NCBI GenBank assembly: GCA_900318065.1
Contig: ONIY01000012.1
Coordinates: 1 to 64,000 of the forward strand
Source: an uncultured Prevotellaceae bacterium
GTDB lineage: Bacteria > Bacteroidota > Bacteroidia > Bacteroidales > Muribaculaceae
Length of the DNA: 64,000 bases
Direction: 5' to 3'
Both the position numbers and the translations under genes were made by a program. Of this stretch, positions 52,402-61,078 are shown in pieces (within the stretch, counting starts at the first letter, position 1; each line of letters starts with the position of its first letter). The notes below the pieces were generated by a model that saw only the letters and a program-made list of their open reading frames with translations, had not been told where the DNA came from and ran no database searches.

Positions 52402-55400
52402 ATGAGAAAATTCTTATCTCTTCTAACTGTCGCCATGGTTGCGCTGCAACTCATGGCCGCGCCTGTTGATGTTTCAACAGCCAAGATGAAGGCACAGCAG
52501 TACCTTGCCAACAAGGTCTATGCTGGCAAGATTATGGCTCCCGCAGCCACCCAACCCACACTCATCAAGACCGAGATGGGCGAGAAGTCACAGGCTCCTG
52601 TGTACTACATTTTCAACACTGCTACAACCTATGTGATTGTATCGGGTGACGACCGTGCCGAGGAAGTGCTCGCCGTTGGTGACCGTCCTCTCAACATTAA
52701 CAACATTCCCGAGAACATGCAGGCTTTGCTCGACGGATACAAGAACCAGCTCGACTGGCTTCTCAATAACCCCGACGCTAAGGTGGAGAAACCCACCACT
52801 GCACGCTCGCCAATGATTAAGGCCAACGAGACCTATGGCCCACTGCTCACATGCCTGTGGGACCAGGCAGAACCTTACTGGAACCTGTGCTCATTCAACT
52901 ACAATGGCCAGAACATCCAGTGCTACACTGGCTGCCCAGCAACTTCGGCCTCGATGGTGCTCTACTACTGGAAATATCCCACCGACCCTGTTGGACCACT
53001 GTCCTCTTACACATCAACTCTCGACCTGAGCTCTTATAACAGTGTAAGCTATACCTATTCCGCACTGCCACAAGTGACCTTCGACTGGGACAACATGCTT
53101 GACCACTATGGCACTTGGGTTGATGAGAACGGAACTTCTCACAACCAGAGCTACACTACAGCACAGGGCAATGCCGTTGCCACGCTGATGCGCTATGTGG
53201 GACAGGCCGAGCACATGATGTATGGTACTGCATCGGCTGGTGGTAGTGGTATCTACACCACCGACGCTCAGATTGTTGCCGACATGTTCATACTCTTTGG
53301 TTATGACGAGACAACAACTCGACTGGCGCAAAAAAGCAGCTATAGCGAGTCAAACTGGGCGCAACTGCTTCAAACTGAGATGGCCGAGGGCCGTCCAGTA
53401 GTGTTCATGGCTGTTGACAACAGCGCTGGAGGTCACGCCTTCAATGTTGACGGTTACAACTCACAACTCAACAAATATCACATCAACTTTGGCTGGAGCG
53501 GCGAGGGCAACAACTGGTGCTCGATGAACGCATTCAGCGACGGCGATGGCTACACCTTCAACAGCGACCAGCAGATGATCCTTGGTATCCAGCCTCCTCT
53601 GGGTGTGATCAAGGCCAGTCCATCGGAGGTGAACTTCAGCGGCTTTGCCGGCGAGACCTATACCCAGACCGTGAGAGTCCAGGCTCGCAACATCGAGAAC
53701 AACGTGAACGTTGCAATCTCTGGCTCTAATGTTTACAGCGTTAGCCACACCACCATCACCCCAGCCCAGGCTGCCAATGGCGTTGACGTAGTGGTTACCT
53801 ACGCTCCCACAACAGCTGGCAACACCACCGCAACCCTCACTCTCTCTTGCGCCGACGAGGAAGTACAGGACGTTACCGTTCCCATCACTGGTGAGGCAGC
53901 ACCTCGCGTGCCCACTCTCCTCGTTAACCCCGAGAGCCTCGAGTTCAGCGCTACCCTCGACAAGACAGTCACCAAGACTATCGAGCTCACTGGTGCATTC
54001 CTGACCAGCGACGTTGCCATCACCCTCAACGACACTCATGGCGTGTTCACCGTGTCGCCTGCCACAATTCCACAGGCCAACACTAGCGTCAACACTCCTG
54101 TCACCGTCAGCGTTTCGTTCAGCTCGGCTGTAGAGGGCACATTCAATGGCTCTATCACATTTGCCAGCAACGGCGCTCAAAGCAAGACCGTGAACCTTAC
54201 CGCTATCGCACGCGATGGTGGCACTGCTGCCGACCCATTCCTCAACATCGCCAACTATGAGACTATCGACGAGGCTGGCGCTACAGTGAGCGGCATGAAC
54301 ACCATCTACAAGTACACCGAGTATGAAACCGACGATTGCGCTTGGCTCACTCTCTCTTGCTATGGCGCAATGAAGGCCGACAACACTCAGAACTGGTGCA
54401 GCACCTCGTCGCTCTCACAATACTCCAACGACTGGAATGCCAGCGATATCTTCCAGGGCGATGCAGCCTACTTTGGCAGCAACCAGGCCTACTCGATTTA
54501 TAGTAGCGGTTCGCAGTCCTACTATGTTACTAACTGCTCGCAAGTGAAAGCTCTTGTCAAGGGCGGTGGCTGGAGCAGCTCTTCGGCTACACTGGCAATC
54601 TATGAGTGCACTCTCAATGCCAACGGCAGCGTTACTCCTTCCAGCACAGCAGTCAACACTCAGCAAGGCTCCAACGGTGTCATCACCTCGGGCACTCTCG
54701 ATGAGTCGAAGATCTACATGGTGAAACTCTCGGGTGGCGGTTCTTATCCCGACCTCCTGGAGATTGGTTTCAAGACTCCTCTCAGCCAGTATGCCGAGCC
54801 TGTTGCTACCGACGCTACCGAGGTTACTGCCAATAGCTTCGTTGCCAACTGGAACCTGTGTGAAGGCGCCAGCAGCTACATCCTGCGCGTTATGCCTAAG
54901 AACTACGACATCCTGAGCGAGAACTTCTCGGGCTGCACCAAGAGCGGTTCGACCGACATTGGCAACAGCCTCGACAACTACATGGAGACAACCGGCTGGA
55001 CTGGCTCGAAGCTCTATGAGGTAGCAGGCGGATTGCGCATGGGTACTGGCTCGGCAGTTGGCAAACTCACCACTCCAGAGCTCAGCCTCGCAGGCAGCGA
55101 TAAGATAACCGTCAAGTTCAAGGCTAAGGCATTCAACAACGACACCAACTGCGGCCTTAAGGTTTCTTGTGGCAGCGCTAGTCAGACCGTTACTGTTGCC
55201 AGCAGCACCGAGGACACCTACACCGTGGTTCTCGACTGCGCAGCCTCGACAGCTCAGACTGTTACCTTTGAGACAATGGCCAACGCTAAGCGTGTAATCC
55301 TCACCAGCATCCACGTTATGGACGGTGAGCACACTAATATGTTCAACTCTATCGACATGGACGGCATCACCATTCCTGGCATCACCGCTGGAACCTACAA

Positions 55401-55692
55401 GGTTACCGACCTTGATCCTGCCACCACCTATCTCTATGACGTGAAGGCTGTCTATGGCACTAAGCAGAGCAAGTGGTCTAACGTGATTGTAGTCACCACC
55501 CTGAGTGGCTCAAGCGTATATGGCGACGTTAACTGCGACGGTCAGGTTACCTCAGTCGACATCACCGCCCTCTACAACTACCTGCTCAACAACGACGAGA
55601 CCTTCCTCGCCACTAGCGACCTCAACGGCGATGGCCAAGTTACTAGTGTCGATGTCACTATCGTCTACAACATCCTGCTCAACAACAAATAA
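52402..55692 (+). CDS. Secreted C10 (streptopain-like) cysteine peptidase, long form, with dockerin-like tail
   Basis: The 1096-residue protein is a close paralog of the one at 45782: signal peptide, C10 propeptide (about 20-135), Cys178 (CYTGCPATSASMVLYYWKYP) and His345 (GGHAFNVDGYNS), then NFGWSGEGNNWC. It continues with two HYDIN/sandwich repeats (about 410-605), the ADPFLNIANYETIDEAG module (about 612-795), an Fn3-like unit, a jelly-roll-like module with a TKSGSTDIGNSLDNYM start, a last Fn3-like unit and a dockerin-like pair (GDVNCDGQVTSVDITALYNY). The part after the C10 domain is nearly co-linear with the 3' half of the broken S8 gene, so two different catalytic domains carry one chassis. 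Confidence 0.94.
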   Translation: MRKFLSLLTVAMVALQLMAAPVDVSTAKMKAQQYLANKVYAGKIMAPAATQPTLIKTEMGEKSQAPVYYIFNTATTYVIVSGDDRAEEVLAVGDRPLNINNIPENMQALLDGYKNQLDWLLNNPDAKVEKPTTARSPMIKANETYGPLLTCLWDQAEPYWNLCSFNYNGQNIQCYTGCPATSASMVLYYWKYPTDPVGPLSSYTSTLDLSSYNSVSYTYSALPQVTFDWDNMLDHYGTWVDENGTSHNQSYTTAQGNAVATLMRYVGQAEHMMYGTASAGGSGIYTTDAQIVADMFILFGYDETTTRLAQKSSYSESNWAQLLQTEMAEGRPVVFMAVDNSAGGHAFNVDGYNSQLNKYHINFGWSGEGNNWCSMNAFSDGDGYTFNSDQQMILGIQPPLGVIKASPSEVNFSGFAGETYTQTVRVQARNIENNVNVAISGSNVYSVSHTTITPAQAANGVDVVVTYAPTTAGNTTATLTLSCADEEVQDVTVPITGEAAPRVPTLLVNPESLEFSATLDKTVTKTIELTGAFLTSDVAITLNDTHGVFTVSPATIPQANTSVNTPVTVSVSFSSAVEGTFNGSITFASNGAQSKTVNLTAIARDGGTAADPFLNIANYETIDEAGATVSGMNTIYKYTEYETDDCAWLTLSCYGAMKADNTQNWCSTSSLSQYSNDWNASDIFQGDAAYFGSNQAYSIYSSGSQSYYVTNCSQVKALVKGGGWSSSSATLAIYECTLNANGSVTPSSTAVNTQQGSNGVITSGTLDESKIYMVKLSGGGSYPDLLEIGFKTPLSQYAEPVATDATEVTANSFVANWNLCEGASSYILRVMPKNYDILSENFSGCTKSGSTDIGNSLDNYMETTGWTGSKLYEVAGGLRMGTGSAVGKLTTPELSLAGSDKITVKFKAKAFNNDTNCGLKVSCGSASQTVTVASSTEDTYTVVLDCAASTAQTVTFETMANAKRVILTSIHVMDGEHTNMFNSIDMDGITIPGITAGTYKVTDLDPATTYLYDVKAVYGTKQSKWSNVIVVTTLSGSSVYGDVNCDGQVTSVDITALYNYLLNNDETFLATSDLNGDGQVTSVDVTIVYNILLNNK

Positions 55693-55711
55693 AAGGATGC
55701 AGCACTAAATC

Positions 55712-55746
55712 AAAATGGGGTCGCCGCATGGTGACCCCATTTTTTG
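55712..55746 (+). terminator. Terminator of the second C10 gene
   Basis: AAAATGGGGTC (55712-55722) pairs with GACCCCATTTT (55733-55743) and T continues. Confidence 0.93.
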
Positions 55747-55775
55747 CTCTCTGCACAATGAAAAACCGCGATTTA

Positions 55776-55807
55776 TTTGCTTTCTTACAAATTAATTCCT
55801 ATTTTTG
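55776..55807 (+). promoter_or_regulatory. Consensus promoter of the barrel protein gene
   Basis: TTTG (55776-55779), 20 bases, TATTTTTG (55800-55807), 41 bases before the start codon at 55849. Confidence 0.78.
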
Positions 55808-55848
55808 CACTCAGTACGAAATATTATCAACTAAAAAAATATCACTTT

Positions 55849-56532
55849 ATGAAAAAATTACTCACACTTGCAATGGTTGCACTCATGGCTTCGCTGCCCA
55901 TGCTGGCACAACGTCACAACTATGGCAGTACCCCAAGCAACCGCTACGACTATGAGAGATCTCACAGCCGCTGGATTAGAAACTACTATGGCAAGGACAT
56001 GTACTTTGGCTTGCGCATTGGTCCGGCTTTCTCGCACGTGAGCGGCGACGCCATCAGCTATGCTGGCGACAGCAAGACGGGGCTGCACCTGGGTGGTGTA
56101 GTGGGATTTGAACTCACCAACCGCGCTCCAGTGTTCTTCGAGACTGGACTGAGCTATGTGAACAAGGGTGGCAAGGGCACCATCCTGGGCGACAAGGTGA
56201 CTACCGACCTGAGCTACCTCGAGTTGCCTCTCGTGTTCAAGTACATCCATTACACCGACATGGGCCTCTCTATCCATCCTCTCTTTGGTGGATATCTGGC
56301 TGTGGGTGTTGACGGAAAGACTAAGTACTACAGCACCAAGCACAAGGAGAGCGCTTTCAGCAAGGATGGATTCAAGCGCTTCGACGGTGGTCTGCGCATT
56401 GGCTGCGGTGTAGGCTTCAGTATGTTCTACCTCGACCTGTGCTATGACATAGGTCTTGCCAACGTAAGCCACGACGACTACAACTCAAGCAGCAACCGCA
56501 CCCTCTATCTCAACTTTGGTGTGAACTTCTAA
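55849..56532 (+). CDS. Outer-membrane beta-barrel protein (PorT-like fold)
   Basis: The start MKKLLTLAMVALMASLPMLAQ at 55849 was chosen over 55777 because it opens the signal peptide and lies downstream of a promoter. The 227-residue mature region has YFGLRIGPAFSHVSGD, LHLGGVVGFELTNRAPVFFETGLSYV and DLSYLELPLVFKY (quoted in parts, about 45-150), a pattern typical of the outer-membrane beta-barrel domain family PF13568 that includes PorT. It ends in YLNFGVNF with a terminal Phe. PorT belongs to type IX secretion in Porphyromonas, but this is a broad family and that role is not shown. It is monocistronic. Confidence 0.85.
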   Translation: MKKLLTLAMVALMASLPMLAQRHNYGSTPSNRYDYERSHSRWIRNYYGKDMYFGLRIGPAFSHVSGDAISYAGDSKTGLHLGGVVGFELTNRAPVFFETGLSYVNKGGKGTILGDKVTTDLSYLELPLVFKYIHYTDMGLSIHPLFGGYLAVGVDGKTKYYSTKHKESAFSKDGFKRFDGGLRIGCGVGFSMFYLDLCYDIGLANVSHDDYNSSSNRTLYLNFGVNF

Positions 56533-56552
56533 GAAACAAACCACGACAATGC

Positions 56553-56590
56553 AACAAGAGTGATTATCTCTACTGATAATCACTCTTGTT
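56553..56590 (+). terminator. Terminator of the barrel protein gene
   Basis: AACAAGAGTGATTATC (56553-56568) pairs with its exact complement at 56575-56590, followed by ATTTTATT. Confidence 0.92.
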
Positions 56591-56617
56591 ATTTTATTCT
56601 AGTTTCGGAAGTCAGTT

Positions 56618-56855
56618 CCCCCTCTAAGATAGAGGGGGAGTTTGTCGCCTGATATTTAGCGGTTTGGAATCTCATGATTACTTTAGAAACTTGAATTATT
56701 TTATTATTAGTGCCCTGATAAAAGTCCGATAGGACTGAAAAGGGCTTAGGCAGGGGTGGAGTGCGAAGCACGGAACCCCTGTGTAATGCAGCACCCCCCA
56801 ATAATTAGCCCCATCGGGGCGACAGAACAACAAGTCGATAATCATTCTGTCGCCC
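56618..56855. repeat. Palindrome plus nested GAA-loop hairpins
   Basis: The CCCCCTCTA-AGA-TAGAGGGGG palindrome is at 56618-56638. ATTAGTGCCCTGATAAAAGTCC starts near 56706. A nested hairpin at 56751-56781 reads CAGGGGT, GGA, GTGC, GAA, GCAC, GGA, ACCCCTG: a 7-bp outer stem, a symmetric GGA/GGA loop, a 4-bp inner stem and a GAA triloop. GCCCC-ATC-GGGGC and a GGGCGACAGAA/TTCTGTCGCCC stem follow (to about 56855). It makes up most of the gap 56533-56876. Confidence 0.82.
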
Positions 56856-56876
56856 GAATGGTGCTATCAACCCACA

Positions 56877-59240
56877 TCAATTGCCCAGCAGGATGTTGTA
56901 GATGATTGTGACATCGACACTGGTGACTTGACCGTCGCCGTTGAGGTCGCTGGTGGCGAGATAGGTCTCGTCGCCATTGAGCAGGTAGTTGTAGAGGGCG
57001 GTGATGTCGACCGCCGTCACCTCACCGTCGCCATTGACGTCGCCCATCACCGCTGCACTCACTGGCGCATTGCGGTAAACGACTTCCATGCCAGGGATGA
57101 GCATCGTGTATTGCTCGCCGGGAGTGGACTTGCCCAGGGTGATTTGCACATAGGTGAGCTGGATGGGATAATTGCCCATGTCGTCGGCATCAATCCACTG
57201 GTCGATGGGCAGGTCAATGGTGGTCAGCACGTTGGCAGGCACCGAGTCGGGGGTCACTGCCCTGTAACTGATCTTGCCGCCGTTGGGGCGCAACGCAAAG
57301 GTAACACCAGTGACAGGAGCCTCGCCCGGATTAATGCGCACTCGCAAGGTGTCGGGGAGGCTCCACAGCACAATATTTTTTGTCATCCTGAAGTAATTAG
57401 TGCGCGCACTTCGCCCGGTGTAATCCACCTTCACGCCATTCTCCAGCGGCTCGACCACATAGTTGTTGCCACCGCTCATGGAGTAGTTCCAAGTGGAGAT
57501 ATCCATCTCGGGGTCAAGAGGATAAACGCGCTGCACAGGCTTCTCCACTGTCACTTTCATTGTCACCTCCTTGTCGTCGAGGGTGCCGGTGACGATTGCC
57601 TCACCGTCGCGCAGTCCGCGCAGCACGCCCGTCGTGGCATCGATGGTGACGATGCTCTCGTCGCTGCTGCTCCAGGTCAACGCCTCGGGCTCGAGGGGCA
57701 TCACCGTCTCGCCCACCTGGCTCTCAAGCTGCACACGATAGGTGCGATAGGTGTCGTTGATGATGGAATCGTTGGTCACGCGCATATCGTCGGCACTGCC
57801 CACGATGGTGATGGGCAGCGTGGCACTGACGCCGTTGTACACTGCCACCAACTCGCCGTCGCCACTGCCGGTGGCAAAGAATGTGTTGCCGTTCTTTATC
57901 GTGCCCAAGCTCTCGTCTACCTCAAGGGTAAAGCCCTGGACATCGGTGTCGATGAGCATGCCATACTGGTTGTAGCCATAGAGCACTGGCGAGTAGATGC
58001 CATATTTGGGCACTCGCTGCGCCCATTCCTTGAAGCGTATCTCGGCAATCTGGTCATCGTCGGGGGCGCGGCTCACGAGAAACAGACCGTTGCAGTCGGC
58101 ACGCTCATGGCCATCGCTGGGCACGTTTCTCACGCCCAGCGCACTGGTATACAGCGTGGTAGAGCCACCACCGTCAAGGTTCAGGCCCTCGGTGGCGCCA
58201 GCATAGCGCAGCAGGTCGCCCAGGTGGGCGGTGCGGCAGCCATTGCTGATGAGCGAACGTCCGTCCACCACAAGGAATATGAGCGTCTGGCCTCCGTTGG
58301 CAAAGCCAATGCAGGTGCGTGGATGCATGTCGGTGTTGCCATCGTCGACGGTCTCGCCGTTGTGCAGCACCCAGGGCTGGCCGCTCACCACATCGCGAGG
58401 GTCAATCCTGATGCCTCCTGCCATGGCGCTCATGCTCACTGTCACCTCGTCGCCCACTTGAAGGCCATCGATGAAACTTGCCGTGCTGCCCTGGCCGTGA
58501 AGCACATAGCCGCCGCTGGGCACCGTCATGTTGCCGGCGGTGCTGGGAGCGCTGGTAATCACCATCTTGAATGGCTCCAGGAAGTTGAAGGTGTTGCCAT
58601 CAACCAGTTGCGCCTGCACCTCGCTGCACTCCATCGTTTGGTTAGTGGCGCCATAGTAGCGGTCGTTGTAGAGCGTCAAAACATTGTCGCTGGCGTCGGT
58701 GTTCACGCCTCCCACCGCAGCGGTGCCGGTGCCGATGCTCACGGTGCCGGTAATCGTCACTCCGTTGATATAGGAATTGCGGTTCTCGTCAAAGACATAC
58801 TTATACTCGCTGTCGTTCAAGCGGTATACCACTCCATCGCCTATGCACGTGCCTATGGGAGTACCCACCATCGACACGCCGTTGGCAGTGGTGCCGCTGG
58901 TGTAGAAGAAGTCGCCATTGATGCCCACAAAGAAGCGGTGCCCGGGACCATCGTTGCGCTGAGCCATCGACGACACCACCTCGCCACCTGCTGTCATGTC
59001 GTTGCCACTCACGGCGCGCACCATGAGCCACGGGTTGGTCATGTCGATGGTGGTGTAGAACACGCGCATGTGGGTAGTGCCATTGGTGAAATGGAGCGAC
59101 GTCTGACTCGTGCCAGGGCCTATATTGGCGTGAAACAAAGTGTCGACACTATATTCCACGCCCAGCAGTGGCCAAGTGGTGCCTGACCACGCCAACCGGC
59201 AAACCGCCATCATCAAAATCAACAAACTGTATTTCTTCAT
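56877..59240 (-). CDS. Exported phosphodiester glycosidase-family protein with Big domain and dockerin-like tail
   Basis: The 787-residue protein has a signal peptide and an NAGPA-type domain (PF09992, about 60-395) with VGINGDFFYTSG (about 105), MHPRTCIGFANGG (about 300) and EGLNLDGGGSTTLY (about 347). NAGPA enzymes uncover mannose-6-phosphate in animals; bacterial members may cut sugar phosphodiesters in cell-wall or exopolymer. A Big_2-like domain (about 505-590, SSDESIVTIDATTGVLRGL), a sandwich-like region and a dockerin-like pair (GDVNGDGEVTAVDITALYNY and SDLNGDGQVTSVDVTIIYNI) follow. It runs opposite to the peptidases but carries the same tail. Confidence 0.88.
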   Translation of the reverse strand: MKKYSLLILMMAVCRLAWSGTTWPLLGVEYSVDTLFHANIGPGTSQTSLHFTNGTTHMRVFYTTIDMTNPWLMVRAVSGNDMTAGGEVVSSMAQRNDGPGHRFFVGINGDFFYTSGTTANGVSMVGTPIGTCIGDGVVYRLNDSEYKYVFDENRNSYINGVTITGTVSIGTGTAAVGGVNTDASDNVLTLYNDRYYGATNQTMECSEVQAQLVDGNTFNFLEPFKMVITSAPSTAGNMTVPSGGYVLHGQGSTASFIDGLQVGDEVTVSMSAMAGGIRIDPRDVVSGQPWVLHNGETVDDGNTDMHPRTCIGFANGGQTLIFLVVDGRSLISNGCRTAHLGDLLRYAGATEGLNLDGGGSTTLYTSALGVRNVPSDGHERADCNGLFLVSRAPDDDQIAEIRFKEWAQRVPKYGIYSPVLYGYNQYGMLIDTDVQGFTLEVDESLGTIKNGNTFFATGSGDGELVAVYNGVSATLPITIVGSADDMRVTNDSIINDTYRTYRVQLESQVGETVMPLEPEALTWSSSDESIVTIDATTGVLRGLRDGEAIVTGTLDDKEVTMKVTVEKPVQRVYPLDPEMDISTWNYSMSGGNNYVVEPLENGVKVDYTGRSARTNYFRMTKNIVLWSLPDTLRVRINPGEAPVTGVTFALRPNGGKISYRAVTPDSVPANVLTTIDLPIDQWIDADDMGNYPIQLTYVQITLGKSTPGEQYTMLIPGMEVVYRNAPVSAAVMGDVNGDGEVTAVDITALYNYLLNGDETYLATSDLNGDGQVTSVDVTIIYNILLGN

Positions 59241-59270
59241 AATCTTCTTTCGGTATAATGCTTGTGATTT

Positions 59271-59306
59271 AAAGAAAAAAGGGGGGAAACCGCCAAGCCT
59301 CCCCCC
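59271..59306 (-). terminator. Terminator of the propeller-like gene
   Basis: On the minus strand GGGGGGA (59306-59300) pairs with TCCCCCC (59287-59281), then TTTTTTCTTT. It separates two minus-strand genes. Confidence 0.85.
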
Positions 59307-59323
59307 TCACAATTCTTTTTCAA

Positions 59324-60763
59324 TTAATTGTTACCCAAGATCACTCCGTAGACCGAGGTAACGTCGGCACTTGTGATATTGCCGTCGCCATTCTGGTCGC
59401 CATTGACTACGTTGCTGAAGTCGTTGTTCAACAGCACGTCATAGAGAGCGGTAACATCGGCGGCAGTAACGCTGCCATCGCCGTTCACATCGCCAGGAAT
59501 GGCTACGGTGCCTTGATCGGGAACTACGCCCTCGCCCACGATATAGACTCCCATACCATTGAAGCACTTGAACTCAAAGATGAGTGCTGCCTCCTTGCCG
59601 TTCTCGGTGGTGTAGTCGGCTGTGATGGGATGGATGCGAAGTCCACTGTCACTGGTCTGGCCCTGACCGTCGGCAGGGAAGGTCCAGTAGCGCTGCATGC
59701 CGCTGAACGACATTCCCTCGCCAAGCTCGCAGATGTTGACCTGGCAAGAGTTGGGCGCGTCATACTGGGCAATCGAGTAAACAATGAAGTTGCGGTCGCC
59801 GAGTTTGAACTCGGCAATACCGTTGGTGCCCACCTTAGGCATCAGCAGGCTGTCGGCAGCCATCTCTTCCTGGCTCAGACTGCCAAAGCCGTCAACGATT
59901 GTTCCGTCCATGCTATAGAGCGTGGGAACAGTGGTGAAGCCGTCGATGTAGAAGTTCTCACCGCTGTAGCGGTAGTCCTCATCCTCGCCCAGCACGAAGC
60001 GACAGGCGGGAGCGTAGCCCCACTGGGTCTGACTCTCGGGATAGAACTCGGTGAAGTCCATGTAGGGGTCGCCACTAAAGAATCCGTCCCAGGTGTCGGC
60101 ATCGCCGCCCTGGTCGTTATGCCATGCATAGACGGTGGGAACCTGAGAACCAGGGGTCATCACGTTACACTCGGCCTCTTCCAGGGTGATGTCACCCACC
60201 AGGTCGAGATAGTCGGTACGCGCAATAACGTCGCCCTTGTTGAGGGTGGCAACGAGGGTGAGTTCGCCAGTCTCGATATTCACTTGATACAAGGGCACAT
60301 TGGCTGTCTGCTCACTGGTGTAAGGTGCTACCCACACGTGGCCAAAGTTGTCCTTGCCTATCGAGTTGGCGCCCAGGAAGGCGCCATAAGGCTCGCCATT
60401 GAGGGTCACATCCAGTGGTGCCATCTCCTCGCCTGTCATGGCGTCGAAGCGATAAATCATTGCCGCCATGATGGTGTCGTTGCCGTTGGCACCAGGCCTG
60501 ATAATCTGCTTTGCCTCGCTGCGTGCAACATAGACGATGCCATCCTGCAGCACTGCCGTGCGCGCCTTGGTGTTGCACCACTCAAAGTCGGTCTGCAACT
60601 CATTGACGCCATAGTGGAAACGGTCGAGCAGCCACAGGTTGCGCATGCTGATGCCGTTCACGGTCTCATAACCATTAGGGTCTTTTTTCAACAACTGCCC
60701 AGCAGCAAGGGCACTGGAGCAAGTGATTGAAACCAATGTTAGAACGAGTAAAAATTTCTTCAT
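59324..60763 (-). CDS. Exported propeller-like protein with dockerin-like tail
   Basis: The 479-residue protein has a signal peptide (to about 21). The body has repeated strands such as ARTAVLQDGIVYVARSEAK, IGKDNFGHVWVAPYTS and VPLYQVNIETGELTLVATL, consistent with a beta propeller, and it resembles the body of the FNGW protein at 8873. The tail has the pair GDVNGDGSVTAADVTALYDV and GDQNGDGNITSADVTSVYGV with canonical calcium loops. No catalytic residues are recognised. It may be a binding component that shares an anchoring or assembly route with the neighbouring peptidases. Confidence 0.8.
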   Translation of the reverse strand: MKKFLLVLTLVSITCSSALAAGQLLKKDPNGYETVNGISMRNLWLLDRFHYGVNELQTDFEWCNTKARTAVLQDGIVYVARSEAKQIIRPGANGNDTIMAAMIYRFDAMTGEEMAPLDVTLNGEPYGAFLGANSIGKDNFGHVWVAPYTSEQTANVPLYQVNIETGELTLVATLNKGDVIARTDYLDLVGDITLEEAECNVMTPGSQVPTVYAWHNDQGGDADTWDGFFSGDPYMDFTEFYPESQTQWGYAPACRFVLGEDEDYRYSGENFYIDGFTTVPTLYSMDGTIVDGFGSLSQEEMAADSLLMPKVGTNGIAEFKLGDRNFIVYSIAQYDAPNSCQVNICELGEGMSFSGMQRYWTFPADGQGQTSDSGLRIHPITADYTTENGKEAALIFEFKCFNGMGVYIVGEGVVPDQGTVAIPGDVNGDGSVTAADVTALYDVLLNNDFSNVVNGDQNGDGNITSADVTSVYGVILGNN

Positions 60764-60959
60764 TTCGTAAATTTTTTAGTGTTAATATTGTGTTTTCATT
60801 GATTGATTTACAACCCACAAAGAAAACAAAAAGATAGCAAATTGCCAAATTTTTGTGTAATTTTTTCGCAAATTTCCAAATATTATTACATTTTCACACT
60901 TTATCCCCTACCACAATGGAAACATTCCACCGGCTGCTTTTTCCCAGCAACAAAAAAAA

Positions 60960-60990
60960 TCGGACAAAAAGAACCGTCCCTTTTGTCCGA
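60960..60990. repeat. TCGGACAAAA palindrome, second copy
   Basis: Identical to 18651-18681, including flanking bases (about 35 in all), although 42 kb away. It sits in the 315-base gap 60764-61078, which otherwise holds AT-rich upstream DNA of the divergent genes. Confidence 0.85.
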
Positions 60991-61049
60991 AAATGAGGGA
61001 GATGGGGTGCCGTTTTTTTTTAATGTTGCCTGCTTTGCTGGCGGCCTTT

Positions 61050-61057
61050 TACCTTTG
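61050..61057 (+). promoter_or_regulatory. -7 box upstream of the large unrecognised gene
   Basis: TACCTTTG, 21 bases before the start codon at 61079. TTTG at 61034-61037 is too close to be its -33 box. Confidence 0.5.
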
Positions 61058-61078
61058 CCGTCAAAAAAACACTTTGCT

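Noticed and set aside
56928..59186. 752-codon plus-strand frame opposite the phosphodiester glycosidase-type gene
   Set aside because: The minus-strand frame has a signal peptide, family motifs and a dockerin-like tail; the plus-strand frame is the GC-driven antisense shadow.
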